A stretch of 20,107 nt of DNA from Selaginella kraussiana. Taxonomy: Eukaryota; Streptophyta; Lycopodiopsida; Selaginellales; Selaginellaceae. A program made the position numbers and the translations under genes. This document shows positions 1-10,073 of the stretch, in pieces; position 1 is the first letter of the stretch, and the number at the start of each line of letters is the position of its first letter. The notes beneath the pieces are model-generated. The model was not told the DNA's origin. It ran no database searches and worked only from the letters and a program-made list of their open reading frames with translations. Where the stretch lies: NCBI GenBank assembly GCA_001021135.1, contig LDJE01097219.1:1-20107 (forward strand), given 5' to 3'.

Positions 1-163
1 TTCTTTGGTCTCGCTGGGCTTATGCATGGGCTATGGCTGTATGAGTTGTATAAAACCCTTCATATATCATTCTTATCGTCTGGAAAATCTTTGCAAAATA
101 CTTACTAAAATAGATCTTATCTTGTGTTAAACAAGAGTGTCTTATGCAAAAAAAAACCTGAGA

Positions 164-169
164 TTTATT
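164..169 (-). terminator. Likely polyadenylation signal of the RABE gene
   Basis: The minus strand reads AATAAA here, about 90 bases past the stop codon of the RABE gene. The position suits a plant near-upstream element. The bases from 1 to 254 are AT-rich and hold no credible coding region, so they are best read as the 3' UTR and flank of that gene. Confidence 0.5.
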
Positions 170-254
170 AGAAGCCAGAACTTGAAAAACACACAATACA
201 AATTCAAACACAAATGGCATAAATGACCTTCCACAAATGATTCAAAACGAGCAA

Positions 255-917
255 CTAGCTGCAGCAGCTAGACTTGCTCTGCTCGGAGCCGGGAGGCCTA
301 GTCGGATCGGGCCTGCTAATCTGAATGTTGCTGCTCGGATGAGAGTCGGCCCTCGAATCGGTCTCCTCCAATCGCTGCTTGATATCCTTGGCGATGGCAT
401 AGAAGGTTTCATCCACATTAGTGCCAGTCTTGGCACTCGTCTCGAAGAACTTGATCCCGTATTCCCTAGCCAAAGCCTGACCCTGAGCAGTGCTCACCGC
501 CCGCTTGCTCTCATCCATGTCGGCTTTGTTCCCCACAAGAATCTTGTTCACATTCTCCGATGCATGCTGCTCGATGTTCTTGATCCAGTTGCGTATGTTG
601 TTGAACGACGACTCGTCGGTAACGTCGTATACGAGTATGATGCCCATGGCACCACGGTAGTAGGCCGTGGTAATAGTCCTGAACCTCTCCTGACCGGCGG
701 TATCCCATACCTGAAGCTTCACACGTCTACCATCGAGCTCTATAGTGCGGATCTTGAAGTCGATGCCGATGGTGGTGATGAAGCTGGTGGTGAACGAATC
801 ATCGGAGAAACGTAGGAGGATGCAACTCTTCCCGACGCCACTGTCGCCTATGAGCAGCAGCTTGATGCGGTAGTCGTGGTCGGCACCAGGGCCCGGCCTC
901 GCTGACGAAGATGCCAT
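255..917 (-). CDS. RABE1: RABE1/Rab8-class small GTPase, single exon
   Basis: A complete 220-residue Ras-superfamily GTPase, expected to cycle between GDP and GTP forms on post-Golgi membranes and act in secretion to the plasma membrane. Visible motifs are the P-loop GDSGVGKS (24-31), switch I with FITTIGIDF (46-54, the Rab8/Rab10-type effector region), WDTAGQE (71-77) with catalytic Gln76, NKAD (130-133) and ETSAK (159-163). The tail ends in CCS, a double-cysteine geranylgeranylation site with only one residue after it. Length and sequence fit plant RABE1 throughout. The frame is open with no intron, whereas plant RABE genes as I recall them carry several; the neighbours here are intron-rich. 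The start is the first ATG ahead of the conserved [10 protein letters not shown] block. A retrocopy is possible, but nothing in the frame looks decayed. Confidence 0.95.
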   Translation of the reverse strand: MASSSARPGPGADHDYRIKLLLIGDSGVGKSCILLRFSDDSFTTSFITTIGIDFKIRTIELDGRRVKLQVWDTAGQERFRTITTAYYRGAMGIILVYDVTDESSFNNIRNWIKNIEQHASENVNKILVGNKADMDESKRAVSTAQGQALAREYGIKFFETSAKTGTNVDETFYAIAKDIKQRLEETDSRADSHPSSNIQISRPDPTRPPGSEQSKSSCCS

Positions 918-1525
918 CGATTAAACCTTGTGTTGATCTTTCTGCGGATATTTATTGCTAAATATCTGACGCTTATCTAGATATACCGGGCCTCGTACAA
1001 TGTTTTATATGGAATTTCCTCACTATATTGCGCCTATAGTGGATCTAAAAAATGCGGATTTTTTTTCCTTTCCTTTGCTTGCTTGGAGATCTATAGATCC
1101 AAACAGTACCTTCCCAGCTGCCAACGAATGCCGCGATCCAATCCACCAAGCGCCTTTGCTTGAATCGACCAGATCGGCGCGAAGAACCCTAGAAAGTAAT
1201 CCCCGTCGTCGTCTTCATGCGCGTGAACATAGTACGACCACTTCCTTCCATCCTCCCAATACCCAGAATATTCTAGGATATGCGAATATCCCGCGAATAT
1301 CGAAGTGCTCTCATTCTTCTAAGACGAAAGGATGTTCCAGCAACTGCACGAACGAAAGAAATGTTCAACTATGCACAACAACAACAAAAATTTATAGGGA
1401 AACGTCAACAAAAGTATACATTACTATAAGTTTAAACTATACGGCTAAGCACGTATCCACAAGATTGTACAAAACTATATAAAAGCAGCACTTATGCGGA
1501 AACGTATCATCTAAAATTCCTTAAA
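918..1525. other. Spacer: RABE promoter and kinase 3' flank
   Basis: No credible gene. The first part should hold the RABE promoter and 5' UTR on the minus strand. A possible 3' splice site there (minus TATCCGCAG near 945) could mark a 5' UTR intron, but no donor can be fixed. The rest is AT-rich and would be the 3' UTR and flank of the kinase gene. A 160-codon frame on the plus strand has no recognisable domain and is judged chance. Confidence 0.5.
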
Positions 1526-4500
1526 CTACGTATAAACTACAAGAAACGAAGGGTGTATTACCTGTGAAGCAGTGGGACGAAGAGCTGGATCGAGCTGAAA
1601 ACACTGTTGGAGGAAGTCTTTGACGCGGTCGGAACCATGTTGGGGTATTGGCGGGCCACTGCTCGCCTTGGCGATGTGGAAAATGGCACTCCACGTATTG
1701 TCGATGTCGGGCCAAGGATGTCTACAGTATATATACAAGACATGTCAACTCTAGTACAGTTTCTTCCAAATGTGAACTTACGTCGCTGTAAGCATCTCGA
1801 TCACAGTACAACCGACGCTCCATATATCCGCACGTCGACCGTAACCATCACCTTTGATCACCTCCGGTGCCATCCAGAATACAGATCCTCTTATGGACTT
1901 GCATTCGTTGGTAATGGTAGGATCATGAAACGCCTGTAGTTACCATCACCATATCAATAAAGCGTCTGTGGTAACGTACAAAGGTTGACTATCTTGAAGT
2001 ACCTTAGAAGCTCCGAAGTCGGCAAGTTTTACAACACCAACTCCGTCCACGAGCACGTTGCCACCTTTGATATCACGATGGACAATCTTGTTTTGGTGAA
2101 GATAATGGAGTCCCAAGAGCAGCTGGCGAGTGTAGACGCGAACGAGAGACTCGCTGAATCGTCCAAATCGTTCCAGCATGCTGCACGCAGCAAGAAGAAT
2201 ATGTATAATGTATGTAAAAAGAATACGAAGCGTCGATACAGTACCTCTGGATGGATCCACCTGAAACGTACTCAAGAAATATGTATAAGCTGTCATTCTC
2301 TGGGTCCTGCTCCATGTTTATGTACCCCACAATGTGCTTATGCCGTAGCTTTTTGTAGAGGCTAATCTCCCGTTCCATAGCTGCTAGATAAAACTCCTTG
2401 TCTTGGCCTTCAGCGGGGTCGATTTTCAGTTGCTTCACCGCCATTAGTTCACCGGTAGACTGATTAAGTCCGGAAAAGACCTGTGGTTAATGCAAGTTAA
2501 TGCAACGTAATATGGAAGTCCATGCAACGTACCTTGCCGTATGCTCCCTCGCCAAGGAGCTCACCTTTCGTCCACCTGAACGGAGTTTCTGGTTTCGGCT
2601 TCTCCTCGGGTTCTTCGGGAGGAGGAGCCGGCTCGGGGGATTTTCCTTTGTGGTCGGCAGAGCTACTTGAAGTTGCAGCTTCCTTGTCTTTGGCGGCCTC
2701 CTGGTTTTCAGTCCCCACGACAACAGCTTCCTCCGGAGCAAACTGAACCGACTTCCTCCTCGTTCTTCGTTGTCCTTGGGGTGAGTCTTGGCTACCTTCT
2801 CTCGATGTCATCTCGGTGCGTTCAGGACTTCTCGGCGTGGTCTCCTCTTGCTTTCCAGGAGTTCTCGGCGTGGTCTCGGCTTGTTTTGGTGGTTCTATAC
2901 GCAAGTCACTATCCACCTTCTCCTTGTACTTGGCTCTCTTCTGCTGCATGAGGTGTTGTATGTTCTTGGGGCTCTCACTCCGAGGAGAAAGGTGCGGCAT
3001 CATAGTCGGCTCAAAATGCTCGTTACGTAGTGGTGCAACGTAGGTTTTTTGCCTCGAGTTGGAAGGACTGTGAGGAGGACTGGGTAAAAGCTTTGGCGTA
3101 GTTTCTCCTGCGTTTGAGTTTGGTGTTATCATGGGACTTTTCAGCTTCTCCCTCTCCCCCAAGCTCGAACTCAAGCTGGAGCTGGAGCTCGAGGGCTCAC
3201 TGTGCAGCGGTGAAGGGGTGCTACTTCTGGAGGGAGTCTTCGGCACTTGGCCATTCTCTGGAACGGGAGCCGAGCCTTCGCTGGTGGACCTCATCCGACA
3301 GGCAAGCAGATGCCGGATCCGGCTATCGCTTGTCAACTGCACTGCAAGATGCCCATCGTCTGTTTTGTGGAACATATTTGCCCCGGCTACAAGCAAGAGC
3401 TTGACAACTCCCCTACACAATAAGCGTTAGAGAATATCAACCATGAGGACGTTACCTATGGCCTTCGGCTGCTGCATGGTGGAGTGCAGTTCCTTTGTAC
3501 GAGTCCTGGAACTCTATGTTGGCTCCAGCAGCCAAGAGCATACGAACAATCTTCTCGTTTCCAGAAGCGGCAGCTATGATCAAGGGGCTGACCTGAGGAA
3601 ACCAAACTGACATCAGAGCATCAACATGTGAGAAAACAAGCACTGGGAATGCAAACCTCTGAGTTAAAATCTCCGTCCGGGTTGCTACCCCGCTCCAAGA
3701 GCTCGGACACAATCTCGACCTCTTGCAAGCTTACGGCTTCTTCCAAGGACATGAGACTGCTAACACCTGGTATCAAAATCGTGAGGATTTATGTGAAGAA
3801 CATAGCTCGGGTGCTACCTTCCGCTGGAGGACTCTCCGCAGGTGCTTCTTCTTCTTCTTCTTCTTCTTTTGTTGTGTTTAAAGACGACTTTCGCTCTTCC
3901 TGTCCCGATAGCCGGCTGAGTATCGGCTGAAACACAACGAAAGCATTGTTACTCTACCACAAGGGACTTCGATCTACCACGTACCAAAATGTCACCCGGA
4001 CTTAAAACCTGCGAAGAACTTGACGGCGTAGTTAGAGGAGATGACCTGCTGCTTACTGGAGACGAAGATCTGGAGTTTGTAACATCGGTCTGTCGGCCAT
4101 GCCAGGGGCCCGAGAACTGGCTCGGACCCGGAGACACGGGTGTCCGAGGTAGAAACACTTGCAGTTGCTTCGCCACGGGACGCTGTCCCGAAGTTCCAGC
4201 CAAGTGTTCGGCATCATCTTCGGGGCTCAGAGGCGTCAATTTGCTGCGATGCATGGCGCTTATCTCAACGTTACCGAGCGGACTGGGAAATGCGTAATGG
4301 AAGATCTTTCCCTGCCCGGTCTTGGGGTTCACTTGGGAACCAGAACCATGAACATCGGCTGGGAGCATAGCTACGGAAAAACCACAACTTTTAGCAGCTT
4401 GAAGGTTGAATAACGCAGGAGTAAGAACCTGATGTTCAACTCATGAACCACGCAGAGGTTTGCAGCCATCCGTCAACCTCATGGAGGAACCCCAACCACG

Positions 4501-4623
4501 ATCACCATGGACCCACAAAACCACCAAGAGGCTTGCTGTCATCAGAGTTCCCAAGAGGAACGCTACGGTCAGCACGGTGACATAGTTTCCCCGTGACAGT
4601 TGGTTACCTGAAACCAACGCCAT
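1526..4623 (-). CDS. Ankyrin-repeat MAP3K-type (MEKK/ANP-like) Ser/Thr protein kinase
   Basis: Phase-consistent exons: 1526-1721, 1782-1933, 2003-2180, 2245-2480, 2533-3412, 3456-3592, 3657-3766, 3818-3926, and 3985 to at least 4368. From the ATG at 4368 they give about 793 residues. Order: a Ser/Pro-rich N-terminus; a Glu run (GAA repeat, about 3845-3865); about three ankyrin repeats (residues 166-285, with [20 protein letters not shown] and [11 protein letters not shown]); a linker rich in SP/TP sites (286-524), with a 33-nt in-frame duplication at 2829-2877; then a C-terminal kinase (527-783). Key residues are GEGAYGKV, Lys556, HRDIKGGN with Asp655, DFG at 673 and APE at 700-702. [24 protein letters not shown] and RPTASQ are MEKK/ANP-like. 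It should phosphorylate MAP2Ks. The stop follows an in-frame HPSFL, matching kinase subdomain XI, although CAG/GTAATA just before it could be a donor. The first exon is unsettled: an ATG at 4623 with donor at 4607 (CAG/GTAACC) joins in phase to acceptors ahead of residue 1 or 4 of the counted protein. Confidence 0.85.
4441..4623 (-). other. Hydrophobic reading frame at the 5' end of the kinase gene, possible optional membrane-anchor exon
   Basis: From the ATG at 4623 the frame stays open for 60 codons. It encodes one strongly hydrophobic stretch of about 23 residues ([20 protein letters not shown], then VVLW), preceded by an Arg and followed by a His/Asp/Arg/Trp-rich segment. If the good donor at 4607 is used, this stretch is intron. 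If a later weak donor in the same phase is used (CATG/GTGATC), the segment would be spliced onto the kinase N-terminus as a signal anchor. The sequence allows both and I cannot choose. It could also be chance hydrophobic intron sequence. Confidence 0.35.
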
Positions 4624-4752
4624 CCGTTTTCACATAAATCAACGGTAGCTACGTTAGAAAAGACGACGTTCAGCCGAATACGAAGAGAAATTACGTATAA
4701 CTGAATTCAACCATGGTAAGAGTACAAGGGCGGCGATGGTAAGGGTACATGT

Positions 4753-7423
4753 CTATGGTGCCAAGACCTGCTTGCACCGTATGATCCCGGCTGCACCACC
4801 GTAACACATCCATCCAGAGCCGCTCTTGTTCGGGTTCCATTTCACCCGATGAACGGCGTTGAGCTTCGAGGGCATGTCTTCCATCGTGTTGGGCGGCTGC
4901 GCAGGCTTTCCTGATACCTCTAGGGCATCCAAGTTATCGTCCTTGGGAGCTCCGGATTCTTCAAGCTCCGGGAATCCATCGCCCACATCTTCAATGGGGA
5001 CGACTTGCAACTCTGCTTCCTTCTTCTTCCCGCGCTTCGCCTTCTTCTTAGCCGGGGTGTCGGCGGACGGCGGTAGAAGCCCCTGAGCGATGCTGCTTGC
5101 CCTCATTTCCTGGTTAACGCTCACGGTGAACCCCCGCTTGGACCTCGGTGTGAAGCCGAACTCGGTAAGCGACCGCTTCATCTGCACGGGGCCATCGTAG
5201 TCCTGGGAAACGATCATCAATGCCTTCTTCTCCTTGTTCATCGAGAACGCTCCGCAAAGGTAGTGTGGTTCTCTGTAGCGAGTTCCTCCTTTCTCTATCG
5301 CCTTGACGCTCAGCTGGAAAATACATACGTATATATGTACAGACTTAAAAACAATGCTCACCTCAAATTGTATAACAGAACCATCGGCGCTGCAGTATGC
5401 TACGGAGCCTGCAAAGTCGAGATATTACAACCACGGTTAACCATCGGCAATACCATGGTACCTGTGGTTCGGCAAATATGTATCCCCCAAAGTGCGAACG
5501 AGGAGCAGTAGTAGGACTGGACACCTTGTGCCTGTGTTCCGCTGTAGGGTTTTCCGGTCACGGGGGCGTCGGAGAGGGCGTTGTTCAGACTGATCGTCCT
5601 CAGCGTCCCGTCGTCCAAAGTAACGAGAATGCACCTCGGCGTCTCAAGCCAATCCATGCAAAGAACTTGTCCCCGCGAGAGTTTTAGCTCCAGCAATGGA
5701 CGGAAAGGGTCTCTGCAACCATAAATTACGTCGTCATTAGTCGTCAGTAATTGGAAGAAAAACGGCCAATTACCGCAAGTCCCAGAACTTGAGGTTGCCA
5801 CTGTGACCTGCAGTTGCAATGACATGTTCACCTTCGATGCCACTGCAACTAGAAATGATCATTCAGCTATAATCAGCGGGGAAAATGAGGTTTTCTTACG
5901 AATTATTTGGAGCCCAGGAAATGGTTCGCAGGGCGAAGCTGTCCGCAATAAAGAACTGCAGTGGTTGAGATTCTGAAAGTTCCTAGGTCAGTCACTACGA
6001 AAAATGCGAACAAGCACAACATACCTTGTAGGGTGCTGGATGGCGTAAACTTCCAAAGTGCTACCTGAACGTCAAACGATGAGTTTCAGCTTCCAAGGTT
6101 TACCCTAACCCTAACCCTAAACCTACCGACCCATCGTGACATCCCGCAAGGAGTAGATCGTGGTCTGCTGAGGTCGACCACTCGATGGTAAGCGGGATGC
6201 TGTTTTCAATGAGGTAAGTATAAATACGAGAACTGCATAGTGAATAGTATTGCTACCTCTTTTGCCCGCAGCCTCTCAACTCCGAAGACTTAAACACGGG
6301 GGTAAGCGACACAACCGGTGGTGTATCTTTCGAGTAGATCCTCGGGTGCGGAACGTCGTACCTAAACATACCATGGTAAGTACCATCAGTAACCATGCAC
6401 TTACACTTCCACGGAACCATCGCCCAATGCTACCGCCAAAAATCCGAGCCGCAAGCTCTCCCTGTTGGGAAGATATGTAATTCCTCCCATGGGTTGCCAC
6501 TTCAAATCCCACGCAATTTTCCCTTCGTGAGCCAAAGCCAGAATCATCTTCGGCAGCTCCAATTGCTTCTTCCCGCTACGTTTAGGGCGTCCCTTGTTTT
6601 TCAGCTTTGAAATTGTCTTTGGAGTTCCTGGAATCCCCCGTCCACCTCTTCCTCGTCCCCGACCTCGACCCCGTCCACGACCTCGGCCCCGACCTCGGCT
6701 CGACTCGGCTTCTACGACCACCACCTCCGGCTCTGGAAAACCACCTACATTGTCTACGCTATCACTATCCTGTGAAACCTCGTCCGAGTCGTTTGGAAGG
6801 CAAAACTCCCATATCTGTACCACGGACTTCCCCGAAACTGGTTCACCGAGTTTATGGTAGTCTGACAATGGTTCACCGTTTTTCCTAGGGTACGTTCCTG
6901 AAGCAGGGTGTGCTCCAACTGCAAGGAACTGAGAGCTCCAAGGCTTAAATACCTTCAAAAATACGTACACGTACCTCTTTTTCAGGTCCTCCGCATACCT
7001 TCCAGGCTTGCCTTCGAGGGCACCAGTCCAGGCTCCAAACCGACCCTCCCACATGGAAGATGAACTCCTCCCCACAGTTTTCAGTACCGGGTTTCTGCAT
7101 GGTTAAGTCTAGTTTCAGAACTTGGGAAGAAATTTCAGCCTAAACATACCTTCGGGACAACAACGGATCCGAACAGAGGTAAACGCACTGGTTCTGCATC
7201 CTCGATGCCGAAGTCGAGAGCCAAGGATGCCATTGCATATTGGTAATATTCCTGCCAGTTCCTGTCAACAAGTTGATATATCCATCCCAGAACTAAACAC
7301 TTACTGGGGAAATCGTGCTTCAGCCGCCCATTGTGCAGCTGCATCGAAGGAATGGAATCCCATGCTATCTACATTACCGAATGTTAGACCAGCACCAGCC
7401 GCAGCCCTCAGCACCTCCTCCAT
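4753..7423 (-). CDS. GTF3C2: GTF3C2-like WD40 protein (TFIIIC subunit family), 12 exons
   Basis: Exons: 7305-7423, 7150-7261, 6999-7094, 6405-6928, 6257-6361, 6127-6199, 6025-6064, 5900-5972, 5774-5848, 5462-5712, 5362-5408, 4753-5313. Phases agree throughout, giving about 691 residues. It resembles the plant transducin/WD40 family related to TFIIIC subunit 2, which helps TFIIIC bind tRNA-type promoters in the nucleus. Diagnostic stretches are VWSLDWCPR, FLAVGAHPASG, YHKLGEPVSGKSVVQIW, DTPPVVSLTPVFKSSEL, ATAGHSGNLKFWDLRDP, VAYCSADGSVIQF and the C-terminal AVHRVKWNPNKSGSGW.CYGGAAG. Between the first WD blades lies an acidic segment and a pure Arg-Gly run, then Lys-rich GRPKRSGKK. A Lys-rich nuclear-type patch (AKKKAKRGKKK) lies near the C-terminus. 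The start is the first ATG after an in-frame stop. One acceptor is ambiguous (6928 or 6943, a difference of 5 residues). The 130 bp between this stop and the kinase start leaves little room for the kinase promoter. Confidence 0.9.
5451..5460. repeat. TACCATGGTA palindrome in GTF3C2-like intron
   Basis: Perfect 10-base palindrome inside intron 5409-5461, touching the donor. The same decamer occurs at 6369-6378 and 16936-16945. Confidence 0.95.
6096..6124. repeat. Telomere-like (CCCTAA)n repeat inside an inverted repeat, at a 5' splice site
   Basis: The plus strand holds CCCTAACCCTAACCC (6103-6117) flanked by AGGTTTA (6096-6102) and its exact complement TAAACCT (6118-6124). The GT donor of the GTF3C2-like intron 6065-6126 is the very next dinucleotide. 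On the transcript the intron starts GU, then the left arm, then three GGG runs, then the right arm. Confidence 0.9.
6369..6378. repeat. TACCATGGTA palindrome in another GTF3C2-like intron
   Basis: Perfect copy inside the 43-nt intron 6362-6404, followed directly by AGTACCAT. Confidence 0.95.
6637..6705 (-). repeat. Arg-Gly repeat coding tract
   Basis: Encodes nine consecutive Arg-Gly pairs followed by GRG in the GTF3C2-like protein. Arg codons vary (CGA, CGG, CGT, AGA), as do Gly codons (GGT, GGC, GGA, GGG), so the tract is repetitive in protein more than in DNA. RG runs of this kind usually bind nucleic acid and are targets of arginine methylation. Boundaries are approximate. Confidence 0.8.
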
Positions 7424-7693
7424 GCCCACGCAGTTCGGAAGAGCCCTAATTTCATCAAGAACCCTAATGGAACTATTTTGGCGCGAAATTCATGTAGCTA
7501 AAAAGTTGGTCGCGCAAATTTCAAGTGGGGGTTCAGTGGAGCACTCACACAGACTTTGCATTGGGTGATTCCTTTGCTACAGCTATAATAATTATGTGTA
7601 CATTTTCTTTGCCTCTGACTACACTCACGCAAACAACAACCATTGACGTATGCACAAAAATTCCTTTGGCCGCTGCTGACTTCAACAGGCAAC

Positions 7694-8541
7694 TCACAAG
7701 TGGAGAGACGTATCGAGCTCGGAATGATCGTCATGGCCGGCAATAACACTGTCGGCCCTTTCTACGGTATTTCTCCAGTTTTTGAGAAGGAACTGAGTTT
7801 CTCGTGGTTCATGATAGACTGGTGCCAATGTTGATGCTCCATGAGGATTTTCCGTTGATAAGAACTCGAAACAGTTGTTTTCGAATGCCTTCTTGCTGTG
7901 AACCATTGATGATAAATCGCTGTCGAACATGGTTACGTCCTTGTTACATGATGTGAACGCCGGTGGAGAAGTATTGAAAGGACGATGAGACATCACATTT
8001 TCCTTGTGAAAAGAGGACTTGCTTGGACTGCTGCTGTCCTCCAGCAACGAGGATTCCATCCGAGGGTAACTTCCGTGGTTCAGCTGCTTTGCTTGTCGCA
8101 TTTCCTTGTCCCGCTCCAGCCGCAGAAACCTTTGCTGGAGCAAAGCAATGGTGGAATGCTCGGCTGCAGTAGGCGGCTGCAAGAAACCATGATTCATCCT
8201 CGAGTAACCATGTTGCTGCTGAATTCCTGAAAGAAAAACAGGCTCAGAAGTTATGCAAGGACGAGCCTACGAACCTCCGAAGTTGTCCATGTAGTTGAGC
8301 AGCTGAAGCTGGATTGTCCTCTGAATCCTTTCATCAAACTGCTGCTCCTGGACATAGTACTTTGAAGGTCTGGCCTCCTCAAAGTGAAATGGAGTTGTGG
8401 GGCTTGCAAGCTGCGGTGCTTTCAGAATAGGCCTCTTGATCTCCCCTGTTCATCAACAGCAGCAAACACTATGTAAACAACCGTCTTTCTCACGGCTTTC
8501 ATACTTATATCATCGTCTTCCATAGGATGCTGCATCATCAT
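7694..8541 (-). CDS. Plant protein of unknown function with acidic DTSLHL tail
   Basis: Three exons, 8505-8541, 8275-8445 and 7694-8226, join in phase to give 246 residues. I cannot name it. The N-terminal part has IKRPILKAPQLASPTTPFHF, then a Gln-rich probably helical stretch (YYVQEQQFDERIQRTIQLQL), a region with a second helix (STIALLQQRFLRLERDKEMR), a low-complexity Ser/His/Asn-rich middle, and a C-terminus that looks well conserved: TQFLLKNWRNTVERADSVIA, then GHDD, ending in DTSLHL. The acidic DTSLHL end is, from memory, shared by uncharacterised plant proteins. No signal peptide or membrane segment. The first ATG of a run of three (8541) is taken as start, and Met at 8535 or 8523 is equally possible. 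The first intron donor (ATAA/GTATGA) is weak but is the only one that keeps phase. Confidence 0.72.
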
Positions 8542-10073
8542 CCTGAGCTTGAAGACGTTGGAGCTTGGAACTTGGAACTCTCTGAGAGGAAGAACACCAA
8601 GTATATATTTTACCCCCGGAGAAGAGAAACGTAGATAGCTCTCTCTGAGAAAAGCCTACGACGAGCTTCTTGCCTTAAGAAGTGCAGAAATATAAAAATT
8701 GTGAAACTTTGAAAATATAAATCCTCAACGAAAGCACAACATGCGTGCATGCCTCAAACAAGGGAATAGGACGAAGCAAATGCTCACATCCCACGGATAT
8801 ACGACGAATAAGTGGGCACTCCTTTGGTGGATTCTGCTTGTCGCCTTTGAGGCTTAGCAACGAGCTGCGAATCATTTGACAAGTTCAATAGCTCGCTCTC
8901 TCGCTGGCCTGGCGGCAAATCTAAGGCAAAGCTCGCTTGAAGTAGCCCTGTGCCAAAGTTTCAACCTTTAGTGGTGTGCGTGGAGCCTATTGCTTTTGAC
9001 TCCATTGCATTGTCTCCTTGTTAAATGCATGTATAATAACAATTTGATACAGCAAAATTGAGTTGTCAACGTTGAGATACCACACAATGGAGGTCCCTTG
9101 TACATTAGAAGGGACGTTCTAACGTCTTTCGGGTGCAAACTCGTTCCTATATGAATGCACTTTGTTCGGACGTTGTTAGTACGAACAAACTACTGGAGCC
9201 TTGAGGCATGAAACTCAGGATATGACTGATAGCTTAAATTGATGATAAGCTAGTGATCATATGGTATAATATAAGCATGAAACACAAACAAGAAACACAC
9301 TTGTAATCAGAAAGATAATCTATTAATCATCATATCGTATAAAGTATGTGACTCCCGATGCACAGGGCCTCAGGGGAATGTAGAGAAGTCGAGGCCCACA
9401 GCAAAACTACAAAAGCGTACCCGCACTCGCGTCCATCCATATGCTGATACTCTGAAGAACGATAGTAGAGACTCACTGTTCCAAAAAATATATACGAATC
9501 TTAGCAGCAAGAAGAACAGGCATGAGATGAGAGCAGCCCCCACCATGATGTTGAAGGAATAATAATAATGAGCCTTTTGAAGAAAGAACGGTATCAATCC
9601 ATCACTCTCAAGAGCATTGTGCCAGCCCTAGTCGTTGTCATATAGTTTATGTCCAATTCTCACCGTGCACTTCTTCGTCTCGTCGTTTTGCCATTGTCGA
9701 GTTGTTTTGGTCTGGAAGTAAATGGTTACCAAGTTTTTACTTTGTGTGCCAACGTAGTAGTACCATCACCGGCAGGTACCATCACTCGCGAAGAATCATC
9801 CACCTCAAAGACCATTGTCTCATTGCTTCAAAGCTGCTGCTGCTGCCTGCACGGAAATTTGGATGCGAGTTCATAAGTTATTCCAGAATGAACTAAAGAT
9901 GTATGGACTTCACGTACCACCTGGAGGAAACGAACGAAAGGCCGACTCGACGTTTCTCGACGTTGCTCCAAAGTATAAAAGGCCGCATCGTTGCTCCAAA
10001 ATACGAAAGGCCGAATCGACTCGACGTTTCTAGTTGCTCGAAAATACCAGAGAAAAAAAAGAAGGGGAAGTGT
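8542..10073. other. 1.5 kb spacer without a convincing gene
   Basis: The left part should hold the promoter and a CT-rich 5' UTR of the unknown gene at 7694-8541. A minus frame at 9370-9597 encodes a hydrophobic stretch (MVGAALISCLFFLLLRFVYI) but has no recognised partner exon or domain. AT content is high around 9000-9350. The right end holds a tandem repeat and the 3' flank of the fucosyltransferase-like gene. I see no RNA gene or transposon. Confidence 0.5.
9936..10047. repeat. Three-unit imperfect tandem repeat
   Basis: Units lie at 9936-9976, 9977-10004 and 10005-10047. Each begins (G/A)AAAGGCCG and ends GTTGCTC(C/G)AAA(G/A)TA(T/C). The outer units also share CGACTCGACGTTTCT or a close form, which the middle unit lacks. 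The array ends 26 bases before the stop codon of the next gene on the minus strand, so it lies in its likely 3' UTR. Confidence 0.8.

Noticed and set aside
237-815. Plus-strand frame of 192 codons opposite the RABE gene
   Set aside because: It is the antisense shadow of a highly conserved GTPase with GC-rich third positions, and its translation has no family signature.
1000-1482. Plus-strand frame of 160 codons in the RABE/kinase spacer
   Set aside because: Composition is like noncoding AT-rich DNA, with no domain, no splice partner and low-complexity Thr/Ser/Asn content.
3114-3430. Plus-strand Ser/Leu-rich frames opposite the kinase linker
   Set aside because: Shadows of the low-complexity Ser/Pro/Glu linker on the minus strand.
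6096-6124. Telomeric repeat as a chromosome-end or fusion scar
   Set aside because: Only about three units inside an intact, in-phase gene, so it is interstitial and intronic.
8675-8875. Frame upstream of the unknown gene as a possible extra first exon
   Set aside because: Its best donor (GGAT/GTGAGC) has no suitable acceptor that joins in frame to the exon starting at 8541, and that exon has its own ATG run.
9370-9597. Minus-strand frame with a hydrophobic stretch, possible small membrane protein
   Set aside because: Phe/Leu-rich frames arise often from T-rich DNA. No conserved residues, no credible promoter or partner exon were seen.
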